A stretch of 64,000 nucleotides of DNA from Vibrio aerogenes (GTDB lineage Bacteria; Pseudomonadota; Gammaproteobacteria; Enterobacterales; Vibrionaceae). Shown here piece by piece: positions 27,051 through 36,231 of this stretch. Under the pieces are notes generated by a model, which saw only the letters and a program-made list of their open reading frames with translations, had not been told where the DNA came from and did no database searches. The stretch lies in NCBI RefSeq assembly GCF_024346755.1, contig NZ_AP024862.1, forward strand, positions 682,001 through 746,000, in the 5' to 3' direction. Numbering within the stretch: position 1 is the first letter of the stretch; every line of letters begins with the position of its first letter. Position numbers and translations under genes: made by a program.

Positions 27051-28751
27051 ATGAGCAGTCCAAGATTACGGGTTCAGTTCGAAACACTGTTTGAATATTT
27101 TAACGGGCAAAATACCAGCATCCGGCTGGAAGATGTGACCGACATTCTGTTCTGCACCCGGCGTAATGCCCGGATTGTTCTGAATAAAATGGAAGAAGAA
27201 GGCTGGATTGAATGGCACCCGGCTGCTGGCAGAGGCAAGCTGTCTGAACTGATCTTCAAAAGAAGCCGCAGTGATGTCAGTGAGAATCTGGCCCGGCGCT
27301 ATCTCGAAGAAGGAAAAATAAGTCAGGCGTTGTCGGTTTTGGATCAGGATGCGGGAAAGCTCACCCAGGTGATTCAAAATTATCTGGGTGTGCAGCATCA
27401 GGAAGGTTTACAGGTGGTACGTTTGCCTTATTACCGTCCCTTATCGATGCTGAACCCGCGTAAAAAAATGCGCCGCTCCGAGCAACATATTGCCCGGCAG
27501 ATTTTCAGTGGTCTCACCACGCTTGATGAACGGGATGAAGTACAGGCTGATTTAGCTCACAGCTGGGAAAATCTGTCGCCATGCCACTGGCGGTTTTATT
27601 TGCGTCCGGGGGTGCGTTTTCATAATGGTGAATTGCTGGTTCCTGAGCTGGTGGTTCACAACCTGCTTGATTTACGCCGCTTCCGGTTGTTTGAGCATAT
27701 TGAATCGGTGATATCTCCGGGCGATTATGTGGTTGATATTTATCTGAAAAAGCCGGATTATCGCCTGCCGGTTTTGTTGGCTGAAACCTGCGCAAAAATC
27801 ATTGCTGATGACTTTCATTGCAGCGATCCGGATCTAATGCCGGTAGGGACCGGGCCATATAAAGTGGTTTTAAATGATGACAAGCGATTGATTCTTCAGG
27901 CATTCGATGGCTATTTCGGTTATCGTCCCCTGCTGGATAAGATCGAAGTTTATGTGATTGATGAAACTCATTCCTGCCTGATTTTTCCGACGTTAAACAC
28001 TCCGATGAAAAACCGGCAAAGAAACCGGCTGACGGAAGAAGTGGATTTGGATCCGGGGTGTATTTACCTGCAACTGAACCGCAAAAATGGAATTGCTCAG
28101 GATGAGAGCTGGGCGGATTATCTGACTCAGAAGCTCAATGCACTTAATTTCTTCAGCCGTTGCCCTGAAGAAACCATTGTCGAATGGGGCATTTTACCGG
28201 CACATGGTCTCAAACCCGGCTGGTATCATCATAGTCCGCAGCATCAGGCTGATCCGCCCGGTGCAGCGACGCTGACAGTTGCATACCATGCCCGTCATCC
28301 GATGTTTCCGCATTTAAAGAAAATTATTCAGGCGGTCTTAAGTGAAGATGGGATTCATGTTGAGTTTGTGACTTACGAACATACAATTGATGATATGTCG
28401 GGTGTGGATATCTGGATCAAAGCGATGGGAATTTCCAACCGCCGGGATGATGCGTTGGCCGGATGGTTGCTGGACTACTCTGACCTGAGCGAAATGAGTC
28501 AGGATGACGATTTCAGAGCCTGGCAACAAAGGATTGATGACTGGCGATCAGAGATGAATCAGCCTTTCCCGGCAGCTGAGATAGGGAAGTCGTTGATCGA
28601 ACGCTACCAGATTGTTCCGCTTTTTCATTGCTGGCTGGGCGTGAATCATGATCAGTGTGGTGCCTTACAAAATGCGCAGTGTAATGCGTTAGGATGGTTT
28701 GATTTTTGCCGGGTATGGGTTAAACCTGACCTGCATGTATCCGGTCAATAA
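27051..28751 (+). CDS. SgrR-family transcriptional regulator
   Basis: 566 residues. An N-terminal winged-helix domain (about 1-110, with ILFCTRRNARIVLNKMEEEGWIEW and GRGKLSEL) is followed by a solute-binding-protein-like domain (SBP_bac_5; PYYRPLSMLNPRKKMRRSEQ, then LSPCHWRFYLRPGVRFHNG). The arrangement matches SgrR, which in enterics activates the small RNA sgrS under glucose-phosphate stress. No SgrS-like RNA was recognised in the upstream 80 bp and the orthology is at family level only. A LysR gene starts 12 bp after the stop. Confidence 0.82.
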   Translation: MSSPRLRVQFETLFEYFNGQNTSIRLEDVTDILFCTRRNARIVLNKMEEEGWIEWHPAAGRGKLSELIFKRSRSDVSENLARRYLEEGKISQALSVLDQDAGKLTQVIQNYLGVQHQEGLQVVRLPYYRPLSMLNPRKKMRRSEQHIARQIFSGLTTLDERDEVQADLAHSWENLSPCHWRFYLRPGVRFHNGELLVPELVVHNLLDLRRFRLFEHIESVISPGDYVVDIYLKKPDYRLPVLLAETCAKIIADDFHCSDPDLMPVGTGPYKVVLNDDKRLILQAFDGYFGYRPLLDKIEVYVIDETHSCLIFPTLNTPMKNRQRNRLTEEVDLDPGCIYLQLNRKNGIAQDESWADYLTQKLNALNFFSRCPEETIVEWGILPAHGLKPGWYHHSPQHQADPPGAATLTVAYHARHPMFPHLKKIIQAVLSEDGIHVEFVTYEHTIDDMSGVDIWIKAMGISNRRDDALAGWLLDYSDLSEMSQDDDFRAWQQRIDDWRSEMNQPFPAAEIGKSLIERYQIVPLFHCWLGVNHDQCGALQNAQCNALGWFDFCRVWVKPDLHVSGQ

Positions 28752-28763
28752 AGGAAATTTGTT

Positions 28764-29651
28764 GTGCATAGTCCGATTACATTAGAAGCATTATATATTC
28801 TTGATGCCATTGACCGGCGGGGCAGTTTTGCAGCGGCGGCCCATGAACTGAACCGTGCGCCCAGTTCACTGAGCTATCAGATTCAGAAACTTGAGCAGGA
28901 ACTGGATATTATTATCTTTGATCGTTCAGGGCATAAAGCGAATTTTACGGACTCTGGCCGGCTCCTGCTGGATCAGGGGCGGTTAATTTTATCGGCCACG
29001 GATAAACTGGTGAATGATGCGACGGTACTGGCTAATGGCTGGGAGCTGGATTTAACCATCGCTTATGATGGCATTATTCCGATCAATAATTTTTTTCCGA
29101 TGGTGTCTGCACTCGGAGATATCAGCAAAACACGGGTGCGGTTGCAGGAAGAGATTCTGGCAGGATGCTGGGAGTCACTGGCAACAGATCGGGCTGATTT
29201 GCTGATTTGTCCGCGTCTGGATACGTTGCCTCATGATGTTAAAGTGGAAACGCTGGGTTCAATTTCATTTATCTGGGTTGCAGCAACCGATCATTATGTT
29301 CATAAACGCCGGGGGGTGTTTGATGAAGAAGCCCGGTTAAAGTACCGGATTATTGCGATTTCAGATACAGCCCGCGAACAGCCGCCCCTGAGTGTGAATA
29401 TCTTACACAAACAACCACGGATGACGGTGACAACCATGGCCGCCAAATGTGAAGCGTTGGTGGATGGGCTGGGAATCGGGACATTACCAAAACAGGTGGC
29501 GGATGCTTACATTGAACAGGGCAAGCTCAGGCTCATTGACGGAACGGATACACGAACTTCTGAGCTGGTGCTGGCTTGGCGGCGCAATAAAATGGGAGAG
29601 GCGAAATCGTGGTGTATTCAGTATCTTAAAAAACACTGGCACATGATTTGA
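28764..29651 (+). CDS. LysR-family transcriptional regulator
   Basis: 295 residues. The N-terminal helix-turn-helix (ALYILDAIDRRGSFAAAAHE and APSSLSYQIQKLEQELDIII) is typical, followed by a LysR substrate-binding domain. The GTG at 28764 is preceded by AAGGAAAT. Close behind the SgrR-like gene, so the two regulators may be cotranscribed. The target and inducer are unknown. Confidence 0.9.
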   Translation: MHSPITLEALYILDAIDRRGSFAAAAHELNRAPSSLSYQIQKLEQELDIIIFDRSGHKANFTDSGRLLLDQGRLILSATDKLVNDATVLANGWELDLTIAYDGIIPINNFFPMVSALGDISKTRVRLQEEILAGCWESLATDRADLLICPRLDTLPHDVKVETLGSISFIWVAATDHYVHKRRGVFDEEARLKYRIIAISDTAREQPPLSVNILHKQPRMTVTTMAAKCEALVDGLGIGTLPKQVADAYIEQGKLRLIDGTDTRTSELVLAWRRNKMGEAKSWCIQYLKKHWHMI

Positions 29652-29706
29652 GTATCACCTGAACATTTGAGTATGGTCTGAACATTTGGGTATTACCTGA
29701 ACAGGG
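29650..29706 (+). repeat. 19-bp direct repeats after the LysR gene (x3)
   Basis: GAGTATCACCTGAACATTT (29650-29668), GAGTATGGTCTGAACATTT (29669-29687) and GGGTATTACCTGAACAGGG (29688-29706) are three degenerate tandem copies, overlapping the end of the LysR gene. The core differs from the GGGACAG motif, but period and copy number are similar to those arrays. Confidence 0.7.
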
Positions 29707-29731
29707 CGCAGAGAGTATAACAGCAGGCCGG

Positions 29732-32428
29732 TCATGAACCGGCTTCCTGTTGTAAGTTCAGCTGCATCGTCGCTGTGCCATCTTCAAAATCGATGTTCGT
29801 GGTGAAACCCAGAGAGCGGGCCAGTGACAACATGCCCTGATTGGCTGGCATCGTCATACCGGAAATCTGCTGCGTTCCTTTTGTCTGGCAATAGCAAATG
29901 ATTTTTTTCATCAGAATTTTTCCCAGTCCCATCCCCTTCAGATCGGTCCGGATCAAAATTGCAAATTCTGCATTGCTGTTATCCGGTGAGATTAATGCGC
30001 GGGAAACGCCTAATATTTCGGGTTCATCTGACTGACGGACAGCCACAAAAGCCATTTCACGGTCGTAATCAATTTGTGTCAGGTTCGCCAGTGTTTCATG
30101 GCTGAATTCACCCACTTCAGTAAAAAAGCGTTTATATAAATCTTCTTTTGAGACTTTATGAATGAAAGCTGCATGACAGGGTTCGTCTTCCGGCAGGATC
30201 GGGCGAATCAACAGGTTTTCCTGTGTTTTTTTAATAGAAATCATCTCTTCCAGCTCTGCCGGATAGGGGCGAATGGCTAACCGGCCCTGCGCATCACCGC
30301 TATACTGCCTGAGGGTTAAATCTACATCAATAATGGTGAATTGATCGCCGTTGATCAGCAGTGGATGAATATCAATTTCATGAACTTCCGGGCAAGATTC
30401 AATCAGTTGCGACAGCCGGACCAGAAACTCAGCCAGTCCGTTAAGGTGGATTGGATCAGGCTGACGCTGAAAGCGGATTTTGTTATTTTTGAGCGCATTT
30501 GCGATGAAGTATTCGGCCAGCGCCATATTTAACGGGGGCAGAGCCGCTTCTGCTTCTGTGGCTTCCTGCCATTCGGAGCCGCCCTGACCGAGCAGAATCA
30601 CCGGACCAAAGGTGTCATCATGTTTGATTTTGACCCGTAATTCCTCACCACCGGCACGCCGGGCCATGGCCTGAACCGCCAGACCATGGATGTTGGCGGA
30701 AGGATAGAAAAGATGTGTCCGGTCGAGGATGGCCTGTGCCGCGCTGCTGACTTCATGCCGGTTCCGCAGATTCAGCATCACCCCCTGCACATCTGACTTA
30801 TGGGCAATATCGGGTGATCGGAGCTTAACGGCTACGGGATAGCCGATGTTTTCAGCAACGTGAATCGCCTCTGAACTGTCCTGTACCATCCAGGTGGGCA
30901 AAACGTGAAAGCCGAAATAGCGAAGAAACTCGCCGGCAAGGTGGGTATCAAACTGAATGATCTCTGCGGCATTGAGCCGCTTTTGAATCCACTGGTTTGC
31001 CTGATTAATTTGTGTCTGTGGCAGGGAATCGGCGGTGGTAGGTGTTTCCATCAGCTGTTGCTGGTTTCTTTTGTAATTGACCATATGCATAAATGCAATC
31101 ACGGCACTTTCCGGTGTTCTGTAGGTCGGAATACCAGCCTGATAAAAACTTTGTCTGGCGGGTTTTGCGGTTTTTTCACCTGCCCAGTTGGTCAGAATAT
31201 TAAACTGCCGTGTCCGGGGGTGCTTTTTCAGCGCGTCAATCACCGACTGTGCGGTTTGATCTGATGCTGCAACAGCGGAAGGGCTGTGCATAATCAAAAT
31301 CGCATCGGCAATATCAGCATCAAGCAATATGTTCAATGCTGCCACATAGCGCTGGTGACCGGCATCGCCGACTAAATCGATTGGATTTGCGTGAGACCAG
31401 CTGGCAGGTAAGACCTGATCGAGTTGCGAAATCACATCACGGGTCAATCCGGCCAGTGTGCCGCCCCGTTCCAGCAGAGTGTCGATTGCCATAATTGCCG
31501 GGCCGCCGCCATTGGTAATGATGGCGAGCCGTTCTCCTCTCAGAGGCAGCGGGTGAGTCAGGGTTTCAACGGCGGCAAACAGTTCATGGGTGTTGTGAAC
31601 CCGCAGCATCCCGCTGCGCCGGATTGCAGAGTCATAGATGATATCGAGTGTATCTGCGCCACCGGTATGTAACTGTGCGGCTTTTCGGCCTTCGCGGGTC
31701 CGTCCGGCTTTTATCACCAGAATTCGCCGGTTACGCGAGGCGGCTCTGGCGGCGGAAATAAAACGGCGCGCGTCCCGGATGGTATCGATATAAAGCAAAA
31801 TCGCATCAGTGTGCCTGTCCGTACTGAAGTAATCCAGCAAGTCACTGAAATTAATATCGGAAGCATTCCCAAGTGAAATAAATGCAGAAAATCCGATGTG
31901 TGACTCATTAGCCCAGTCCAGTACGGTGGTACAAAGCGCAGCAGACTGAGAGATAAAAGCGATATTGCCTTTGACAGCGGCGACCGGAGAGAATGATGCA
32001 TTAAAATTGATCCACGGAAGAATGATCCCCAGACTGTTTGGTCCGATGATACGGATATCAGCCTGGCGGGCAATTTCCATACACTGCGCCTGAATTTGGT
32101 GTCCTTCTGCGTCATCACTGTACATATCTGATGAAAGAACAATCACGCCCGGAACTTTTTTCTCAGCTAGTTGTTGAAATATGGCTATATTTCTGGAAGC
32201 ATGCGTACACAAAACTGCGATATCAGGTATGATGGGCAGTGTGTTGACAGATTTATAAGATAAGACACCGCATACAGATGTGTCGGCTGGAGTAACCGGC
32301 ATGATGGTGCCGTTAAATCCGCCATGAAGCAGGTTTTTCATCACGACATTTCCGGCACGAAGCGGGCGGTTTGATGCACCGATTACAGCCACACTCCGGG
32401 GATTCAGAAAATGGGACAAATCATTCAT
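29732..32428 (-). CDS. pat: Protein lysine acetyltransferase (Pat/YfiQ-like), acyl-CoA synthetase-like with GNAT domain
   Basis: About 898 residues. The N-terminal CoA-binding domain begins FLNPRSVAVIGASNRPLRAG, followed by succinyl-CoA-synthetase-like and ATP-grasp regions (EFLRYFGFHVLPTWMVQDS, GYPVAVKLRSPDIAHKSDVQ). A C-terminal GNAT domain (about 735-890) carries the acetyl-CoA loop DLKGMGLGKILMKKII. This is the Pat/YfiQ layout, which acetylates lysines of metabolic enzymes such as acetyl-CoA synthetase in response to acetyl-CoA. The ATG at 32428 fits the conserved start; a GTG at 32440 would add four residues. Monocistronic appearance. Confidence 0.88.
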   Translation of the reverse strand: MNDLSHFLNPRSVAVIGASNRPLRAGNVVMKNLLHGGFNGTIMPVTPADTSVCGVLSYKSVNTLPIIPDIAVLCTHASRNIAIFQQLAEKKVPGVIVLSSDMYSDDAEGHQIQAQCMEIARQADIRIIGPNSLGIILPWINFNASFSPVAAVKGNIAFISQSAALCTTVLDWANESHIGFSAFISLGNASDINFSDLLDYFSTDRHTDAILLYIDTIRDARRFISAARAASRNRRILVIKAGRTREGRKAAQLHTGGADTLDIIYDSAIRRSGMLRVHNTHELFAAVETLTHPLPLRGERLAIITNGGGPAIMAIDTLLERGGTLAGLTRDVISQLDQVLPASWSHANPIDLVGDAGHQRYVAALNILLDADIADAILIMHSPSAVAASDQTAQSVIDALKKHPRTRQFNILTNWAGEKTAKPARQSFYQAGIPTYRTPESAVIAFMHMVNYKRNQQQLMETPTTADSLPQTQINQANQWIQKRLNAAEIIQFDTHLAGEFLRYFGFHVLPTWMVQDSSEAIHVAENIGYPVAVKLRSPDIAHKSDVQGVMLNLRNRHEVSSAAQAILDRTHLFYPSANIHGLAVQAMARRAGGEELRVKIKHDDTFGPVILLGQGGSEWQEATEAEAALPPLNMALAEYFIANALKNNKIRFQRQPDPIHLNGLAEFLVRLSQLIESCPEVHEIDIHPLLINGDQFTIIDVDLTLRQYSGDAQGRLAIRPYPAELEEMISIKKTQENLLIRPILPEDEPCHAAFIHKVSKEDLYKRFFTEVGEFSHETLANLTQIDYDREMAFVAVRQSDEPEILGVSRALISPDNSNAEFAILIRTDLKGMGLGKILMKKIICYCQTKGTQQISGMTMPANQGMLSLARSLGFTTNIDFEDGTATMQLNLQQEAGS

Positions 32429-32642
32429 TTTGGGTCTCACATCTGCAAGGATATTGATTTGATTATATAATCAGACAGTGGAATCACCGAGCAGCAGGGA
32501 TAAAACTTGTCGTTCCGGCTAAACTTGTTGAAGACTTTGTGTTTAATATCACAGGTTATCCGGTCGAATTGACGAGTCAAACTTGATTCCGGAGACAGCT
32601 ATGGGCATGATTGATATACTTTTTATGAAAGGCATAAATACT

Positions 32643-33242
32643 ATGGAAAAAAGAATCATTGTCGGAATGTCTGCTTTTCTTTTAGCGGCATGTTCTACTG
32701 GCTCTTATGTCAGCGATGTGACCGTTGAAACACATAAAGAAGATTATCCGGCAGCAACCGTACAGAAGCCTGTGGTTTCTCAAAATGGTTCGATGAATGG
32801 TGTAACCGAAGAACCGGTAGTTGCTTCGTCGATGCAGGACATGAACACCGCACCAATGTCTGAACCTTCGCCAGCAATGACAGAATCTAAACCTGAAAAA
32901 ACAGCGCCGTCAGTTGTCATTACTGCGCCGACTAAAAAAGATATGGCGCATCAGGCACACCGGTTTGGTTACACAGTTCAGGTGATAGCCGTTGGCAATC
33001 AGGCAAAAGTTGATATGTTTGCATCGAAACTGCCACAAAATGGTCAGCCAGTCTGGGAAAACTATAAAGTGGTCAATGGCACGAAATGGTATACGATCCT
33101 GTTTGGTGATTTTGCGACCCGTGCAGAGGCAAAAAACGCCATCCAGACTCTGCCTCAAGACTTCCGCCAGCTGAAACCTTTTGTTAAAAGTCTTGATGCA
33201 ATCAAGAATTCTGAATATCCGACCTTAAATAAGCTAAATTAA
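32643..33242 (+). CDS. SPOR-domain lipoprotein
   Basis: 199 residues. A lipoprotein signal with lipobox LLAAC (Cys at about residue 16), a Pro/Ser/Thr-rich linker to about residue 110, then a SPOR-like domain (FGYTVQVIAVGNQAKVDMFA, KWYTILFGDFATRAEAKNAI). SPOR domains bind denuded septal peptidoglycan, so the protein is likely envelope-anchored and division-associated. The ATG at 32643 (MEKRIIV) is preferred to one at 32583 because it places the lipobox correctly. Confidence 0.82.
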   Translation: MEKRIIVGMSAFLLAACSTGSYVSDVTVETHKEDYPAATVQKPVVSQNGSMNGVTEEPVVASSMQDMNTAPMSEPSPAMTESKPEKTAPSVVITAPTKKDMAHQAHRFGYTVQVIAVGNQAKVDMFASKLPQNGQPVWENYKVVNGTKWYTILFGDFATRAEAKNAIQTLPQDFRQLKPFVKSLDAIKNSEYPTLNKLN

Positions 33243-33252
33243 TAAAATAAGA

Positions 33253-33274
33253 GAAGGGGGCATTTGGCCCCTTC
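33253..33274 (+). terminator. Terminator after the SPOR lipoprotein gene
   Basis: GAAGGGG/CCCCTTC stem with an 8-nt loop, followed by CTTTC, 10 bp after the stop. Confidence 0.7.
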
Positions 33275-33317
33275 CTTTCACTCATTCCGCTTAAAAAAAC
33301 AGGACAATACTCGTCGA

Positions 33318-34322
33318 ATGAATCGGAAAAATATCTTACTCCTTTGCGGAGGAGGTTCTTCAGAACATGAGGTTTCTGTCGTCTCGGCAGATTTTATTCA
33401 GGCGCAGCTGGCACTCAGTGACCGCTATCATGTGATACGTATAGAAATGAAATCCGATGGCTGGTTTTCTGGCAGTGGGGAACTGGTTTATCTGGATATT
33501 AATACAGCGACACTACATGCTGAGACGTCACAGCATAAAATTGATTTTGTTGTGCCCTGTATTCATGGTTATCCGGGGGAAACCGGAGATATTCAGTCAA
33601 TGCTTGAGCTGGCTGGCATTCCGTATCTCGGTTGTGGACCTGAAGCGAGTACAAACAGCTTTAATAAAATCACATCAAAATTGTGGTATGACGCGCTCGG
33701 TATCCCGAATACACCCTATCTGTTTCTTTCTGAGCTGAATGATGAAACGCTGGCACAGGCAGAGCAGGCTTTTGAGCAGTGGGGAGCCGTGTTTGTGAAA
33801 GCCGCCCGGCAGGGCTCTTCCGTTGGGTGTTACAGTGTCACTGAAGTGTCACAACTTCGTGAGTCGATAGAAGCTGCGTTTGATTATTCAGAACAGGTAC
33901 TGCTTGAAAAAGCGGTCAAGCCAAGAGAGCTGGAAGTGGCAGCCTATGAGATTGACGGGGAACTGTATATTTCAAAACCGGGGGAAGTGATTGCACCGGA
34001 GGATAAGTTTTATACTTATGAAGAAAAATATAGTCAGGACAGTCACTCCCATACGCAGGTTGAAGCGCAAAACCTGTCACAGGAACAGTTAAGTCTGATT
34101 CGCCAATATTGTGAAAAAGTATTCCGGCATATGAAGTTACGTCATCTGGCCAGAATCGATTTCTTTTTGACACCAGAGGGACAAATCTACCTCAATGAAG
34201 TGAATACTTTTCCGGGAATGACACCAATCTCGATGTTTCCCAAGATGCTTGAGCATAACGGGCATCAGTTCAGTCAGTTTTTGTACAACTGCATCGAACA
34301 GAGTATTACTTCCAGGGTTTAA
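33318..34322 (+). CDS. ddl: D-alanine--D-alanine ligase
   Basis: 334 residues of the ATP-grasp Ddl family, making D-Ala-D-Ala for peptidoglycan. Visible motifs: GGGSSEHEVSVVSADFI, PCIHGYPGETGDIQSMLELA, KPRELEVAAYE and IDFFLTPEGQIYLNEVNTFP GMTP at the active site. The ATG at 33318 begins MNRKNILLL; an upstream start at 33264 lies in the preceding terminator region and is unlikely. The stop overlaps the convergent recombinase gene by 17 bp. Confidence 0.93.
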   Translation: MNRKNILLLCGGGSSEHEVSVVSADFIQAQLALSDRYHVIRIEMKSDGWFSGSGELVYLDINTATLHAETSQHKIDFVVPCIHGYPGETGDIQSMLELAGIPYLGCGPEASTNSFNKITSKLWYDALGIPNTPYLFLSELNDETLAQAEQAFEQWGAVFVKAARQGSSVGCYSVTEVSQLRESIEAAFDYSEQVLLEKAVKPRELEVAAYEIDGELYISKPGEVIAPEDKFYTYEEKYSQDSHSHTQVEAQNLSQEQLSLIRQYCEKVFRHMKLRHLARIDFFLTPEGQIYLNEVNTFPGMTPISMFPKMLEHNGHQFSQFLYNCIEQSITSRV

Positions 34323-35271
34323 ACGACTTGTAATGTAACATCATGGTTTCAGCACTGTGTGTGTTCCCGACGTACTGAGCGGGCATCACAGGGCTGTGCC
34401 AGCGTCCGAATGACTGAATCTCTTTCACCTTCATCCCTTGCTTATGTAGCTCCCTTGCTGCACCAATCCGGGTTGATTGCCCGGAAAATTTCAGGTGTTT
34501 CATGCCCAGTCTTTCTCCGGCATTTCTCAATATCCGGTAAATTGAGGAATCATTCAGTTTATTGGCTGCGATATTTTGATGTCTGTCAATGGAGCGGAAC
34601 AGATAGGGGCTTTCTCCGGTATCAATCAGGGAGCGCCATTTCCCGATAGCCAGTGTGGCTTCTGCTGACAGTCCGTAAGTTTCCTGGTGCAGGGTGACGT
34701 GCAGATGTTGTATATCATGATCAAGCAGCTGGCTGGTTTGAAAGTCTCTCAGTTCTGCCCGTTTCAGAGCACACTCAAACATAAGAAAATAAATCGCCAG
34801 ATCCCGGATATCCCGTTTGCTTTTTGAATGTTGCATACGTTTATTCAGTATCTGCAAATGAGTTAAATCAAAAGCATCAGCTTGTTTGTTATCCCCCTTT
34901 TTTTCCTGTCTGAGCGACATGAGTAATAACCTGACATCGGTTTGACGGATGGGGTCGGGGCAGGACATAAACTTGTGAATGACGGTTATAGTGACGGTGT
35001 AGCGTCTGATGGTGGAAAATTTCCGCTTCCGGCTCTCATATTCGATAAACCGACGAACGGTCGTCGAAGATGCAGGTAAAACACATAACTGATGCTGCCG
35101 GCAAAATTCAGAAAATAAATTCCAGTCCTTAGCCATGGCCAGTAAGGAACTGTGAGCATATTGATGATCGGTCAGTAATGCCAGCTGTTCTGTTGTGATT
35201 GTTTTACTTAAAATTTCTTTATACTTACTAACTTCTTCTTTTTTTGTGAAGCTCGTTCGTCTTTTTAACAT
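34306..35271 (-). CDS. Solitary tyrosine recombinase (phage-integrase family)
   Basis: 321 residues. An N-terminal SAM-like core-binding domain (to about 130) and a C-terminal catalytic domain. Catalytic residues: Arg in CALKRAELRDF, the box II Arg in SGQSTRIGAARELHKQGMK, Trp in FGRWHSPVMPAQ and the nucleophile Tyr in AQYVG. In the usual HxxR motif the His is replaced by Gln (QSTR). Tail-to-tail overlap of 17 bp with ddl. It may belong to a remnant mobile element or a stable chromosomal group; no att duplication was identified. Confidence 0.85.
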   Translation of the reverse strand: MLKRRTSFTKKEEVSKYKEILSKTITTEQLALLTDHQYAHSSLLAMAKDWNLFSEFCRQHQLCVLPASSTTVRRFIEYESRKRKFSTIRRYTVTITVIHKFMSCPDPIRQTDVRLLLMSLRQEKKGDNKQADAFDLTHLQILNKRMQHSKSKRDIRDLAIYFLMFECALKRAELRDFQTSQLLDHDIQHLHVTLHQETYGLSAEATLAIGKWRSLIDTGESPYLFRSIDRHQNIAANKLNDSSIYRILRNAGERLGMKHLKFSGQSTRIGAARELHKQGMKVKEIQSFGRWHSPVMPAQYVGNTHSAETMMLHYKSFKPWK

Positions 35272-35371
35272 TTTAACGCACTATAACTAAGTATTTTGAT
35301 GTAAATATACTTGATAACTATGGAATTACAATTAATACTACTAAAAAAATGCAACGGAGGCTTACCAGAAT

Positions 35372-35746
35372 ATGGCAGTCGCAAGCTATCGGGGTATGGA
35401 ATTGAAAACAGTGGGCCAGTCAACGGACATCTGGCAGGTAAAAATCAAAAACCGGGTTCTGACCGGAAGTATGGTTGCTGTCAAAAAAAGTGTTGACTGG
35501 TGGTGTGAATCAGCCTCCATTATTGATCCAAAAGAATTTGAATCTTTAGCTTCAAAACACGAAACAAGTGAAGGGATGCAGGAACAGTTTGCCGGTTTTA
35601 CGTTAAAAAATGATACCGGCCAGCCTGGAGACTGGTACTGTATGTTTAATGGTCGATTGATCAAAGGCTCTAAATTAGGACTTCAAAAACACATTGAAAA
35701 AACTATTATAGAGTTACGACAGGCAAGCCAGGCAAAGAAAGAATAG
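35372..35746 (+). CDS. Small conserved protein of Vibrio type (possibly DUF3319)
   Basis: 124 residues with no signal peptide. Features include ASYRGMELKTVGQSTDIWQV, two Trp pairs and a charged C-terminus. It resembles a family found mainly in Vibrio (I believe DUF3319) but function is unknown. GGAGG at 35356-35360 is 11 bp from the ATG. It precedes yciH by 1 bp, so they share a transcript. Confidence 0.7.
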   Translation: MAVASYRGMELKTVGQSTDIWQVKIKNRVLTGSMVAVKKSVDWWCESASIIDPKEFESLASKHETSEGMQEQFAGFTLKNDTGQPGDWYCMFNGRLIKGSKLGLQKHIEKTIIELRQASQAKKE

Positions 35747-35747
35747 T

Positions 35748-36059
35748 ATGTCACTCGTTTATTCAACAGAAACAGGGCGGATTAAGCCGGAAGAAGAGAA
35801 GCCATCCCGCCCGAAAGGAGACGGTATCGTCCGGATTCAGCGTCAAACCAAAGGACGCAAAGGCAAAGGTGTTTGTATCATTACCGGGATTGATTTGGAT
35901 GATGCACCGCTAAAACGCCTTGCCGCCGAACTGAAAAAGCACTGCGGATGTGGTGGTTCAGTGAAAGATGGCGCCATAGAAATTCAGGGAGATGCCAGAG
36001 ATAAGATGAAAGCATTTCTGGAGAAAAAAGGGTATTCCGTCAAACTTGCAGGTGGATAG
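35748..36059 (+). CDS. yciH: YciH, SUI1/eIF1-like translation factor
   Basis: 103 residues with the SUI1 domain: VRIQRQTKGRKGKGVCIITG, LKKHCGCGGSVKDGAIEIQG and DKMKAFLEKKGYSVKLAGG. YciH is an eIF1-like protein implicated in start-site fidelity and stress-related translation control in E. coli. It is 1 bp after the preceding gene and is followed by a strong terminator. Confidence 0.92.
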   Translation: MSLVYSTETGRIKPEEEKPSRPKGDGIVRIQRQTKGRKGKGVCIITGIDLDDAPLKRLAAELKKHCGCGGSVKDGAIEIQGDARDKMKAFLEKKGYSVKLAGG

Positions 36060-36071
36060 TTCTCAGGTTTT

Positions 36072-36141
36072 GTAGTTTGAGGCTTGTATTTGGAGGCTTG
36101 TATTTGGAGACTCGTGCTTTGAAACCCGCACCTTGAAAGAA
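36072..36141 (+). repeat. 14-bp degenerate tandem repeats (about 5 copies)
   Basis: GTAGTTTGAGGCTT, GTATTTGGAGGCTT, GTATTTGGAGACTC, GTGCTTTGAAACCC and GCACCTTGAAAGAA follow head to tail between yciH and its terminator. The unit differs from the GGGACAG family. Confidence 0.65.
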
Positions 36142-36150
36142 AAGCCTGAA

Positions 36151-36176
36151 GAGCCATTTTCAAATGGCTCTTTTTT
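36151..36176. terminator. Strong terminator between yciH and the thioesterase gene
   Basis: GAGCCATTT/AAATGGCTC, a perfect 9-bp stem with a 2-nt loop and six T. It ends yciH and may also serve the convergent thioesterase transcript. Confidence 0.88.
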
Positions 36177-36231
36177 ATGTCACGCAATCTGAGTCAATCG
36201 CGTTCAGATTTTTCATCATACGAAATCGTTG

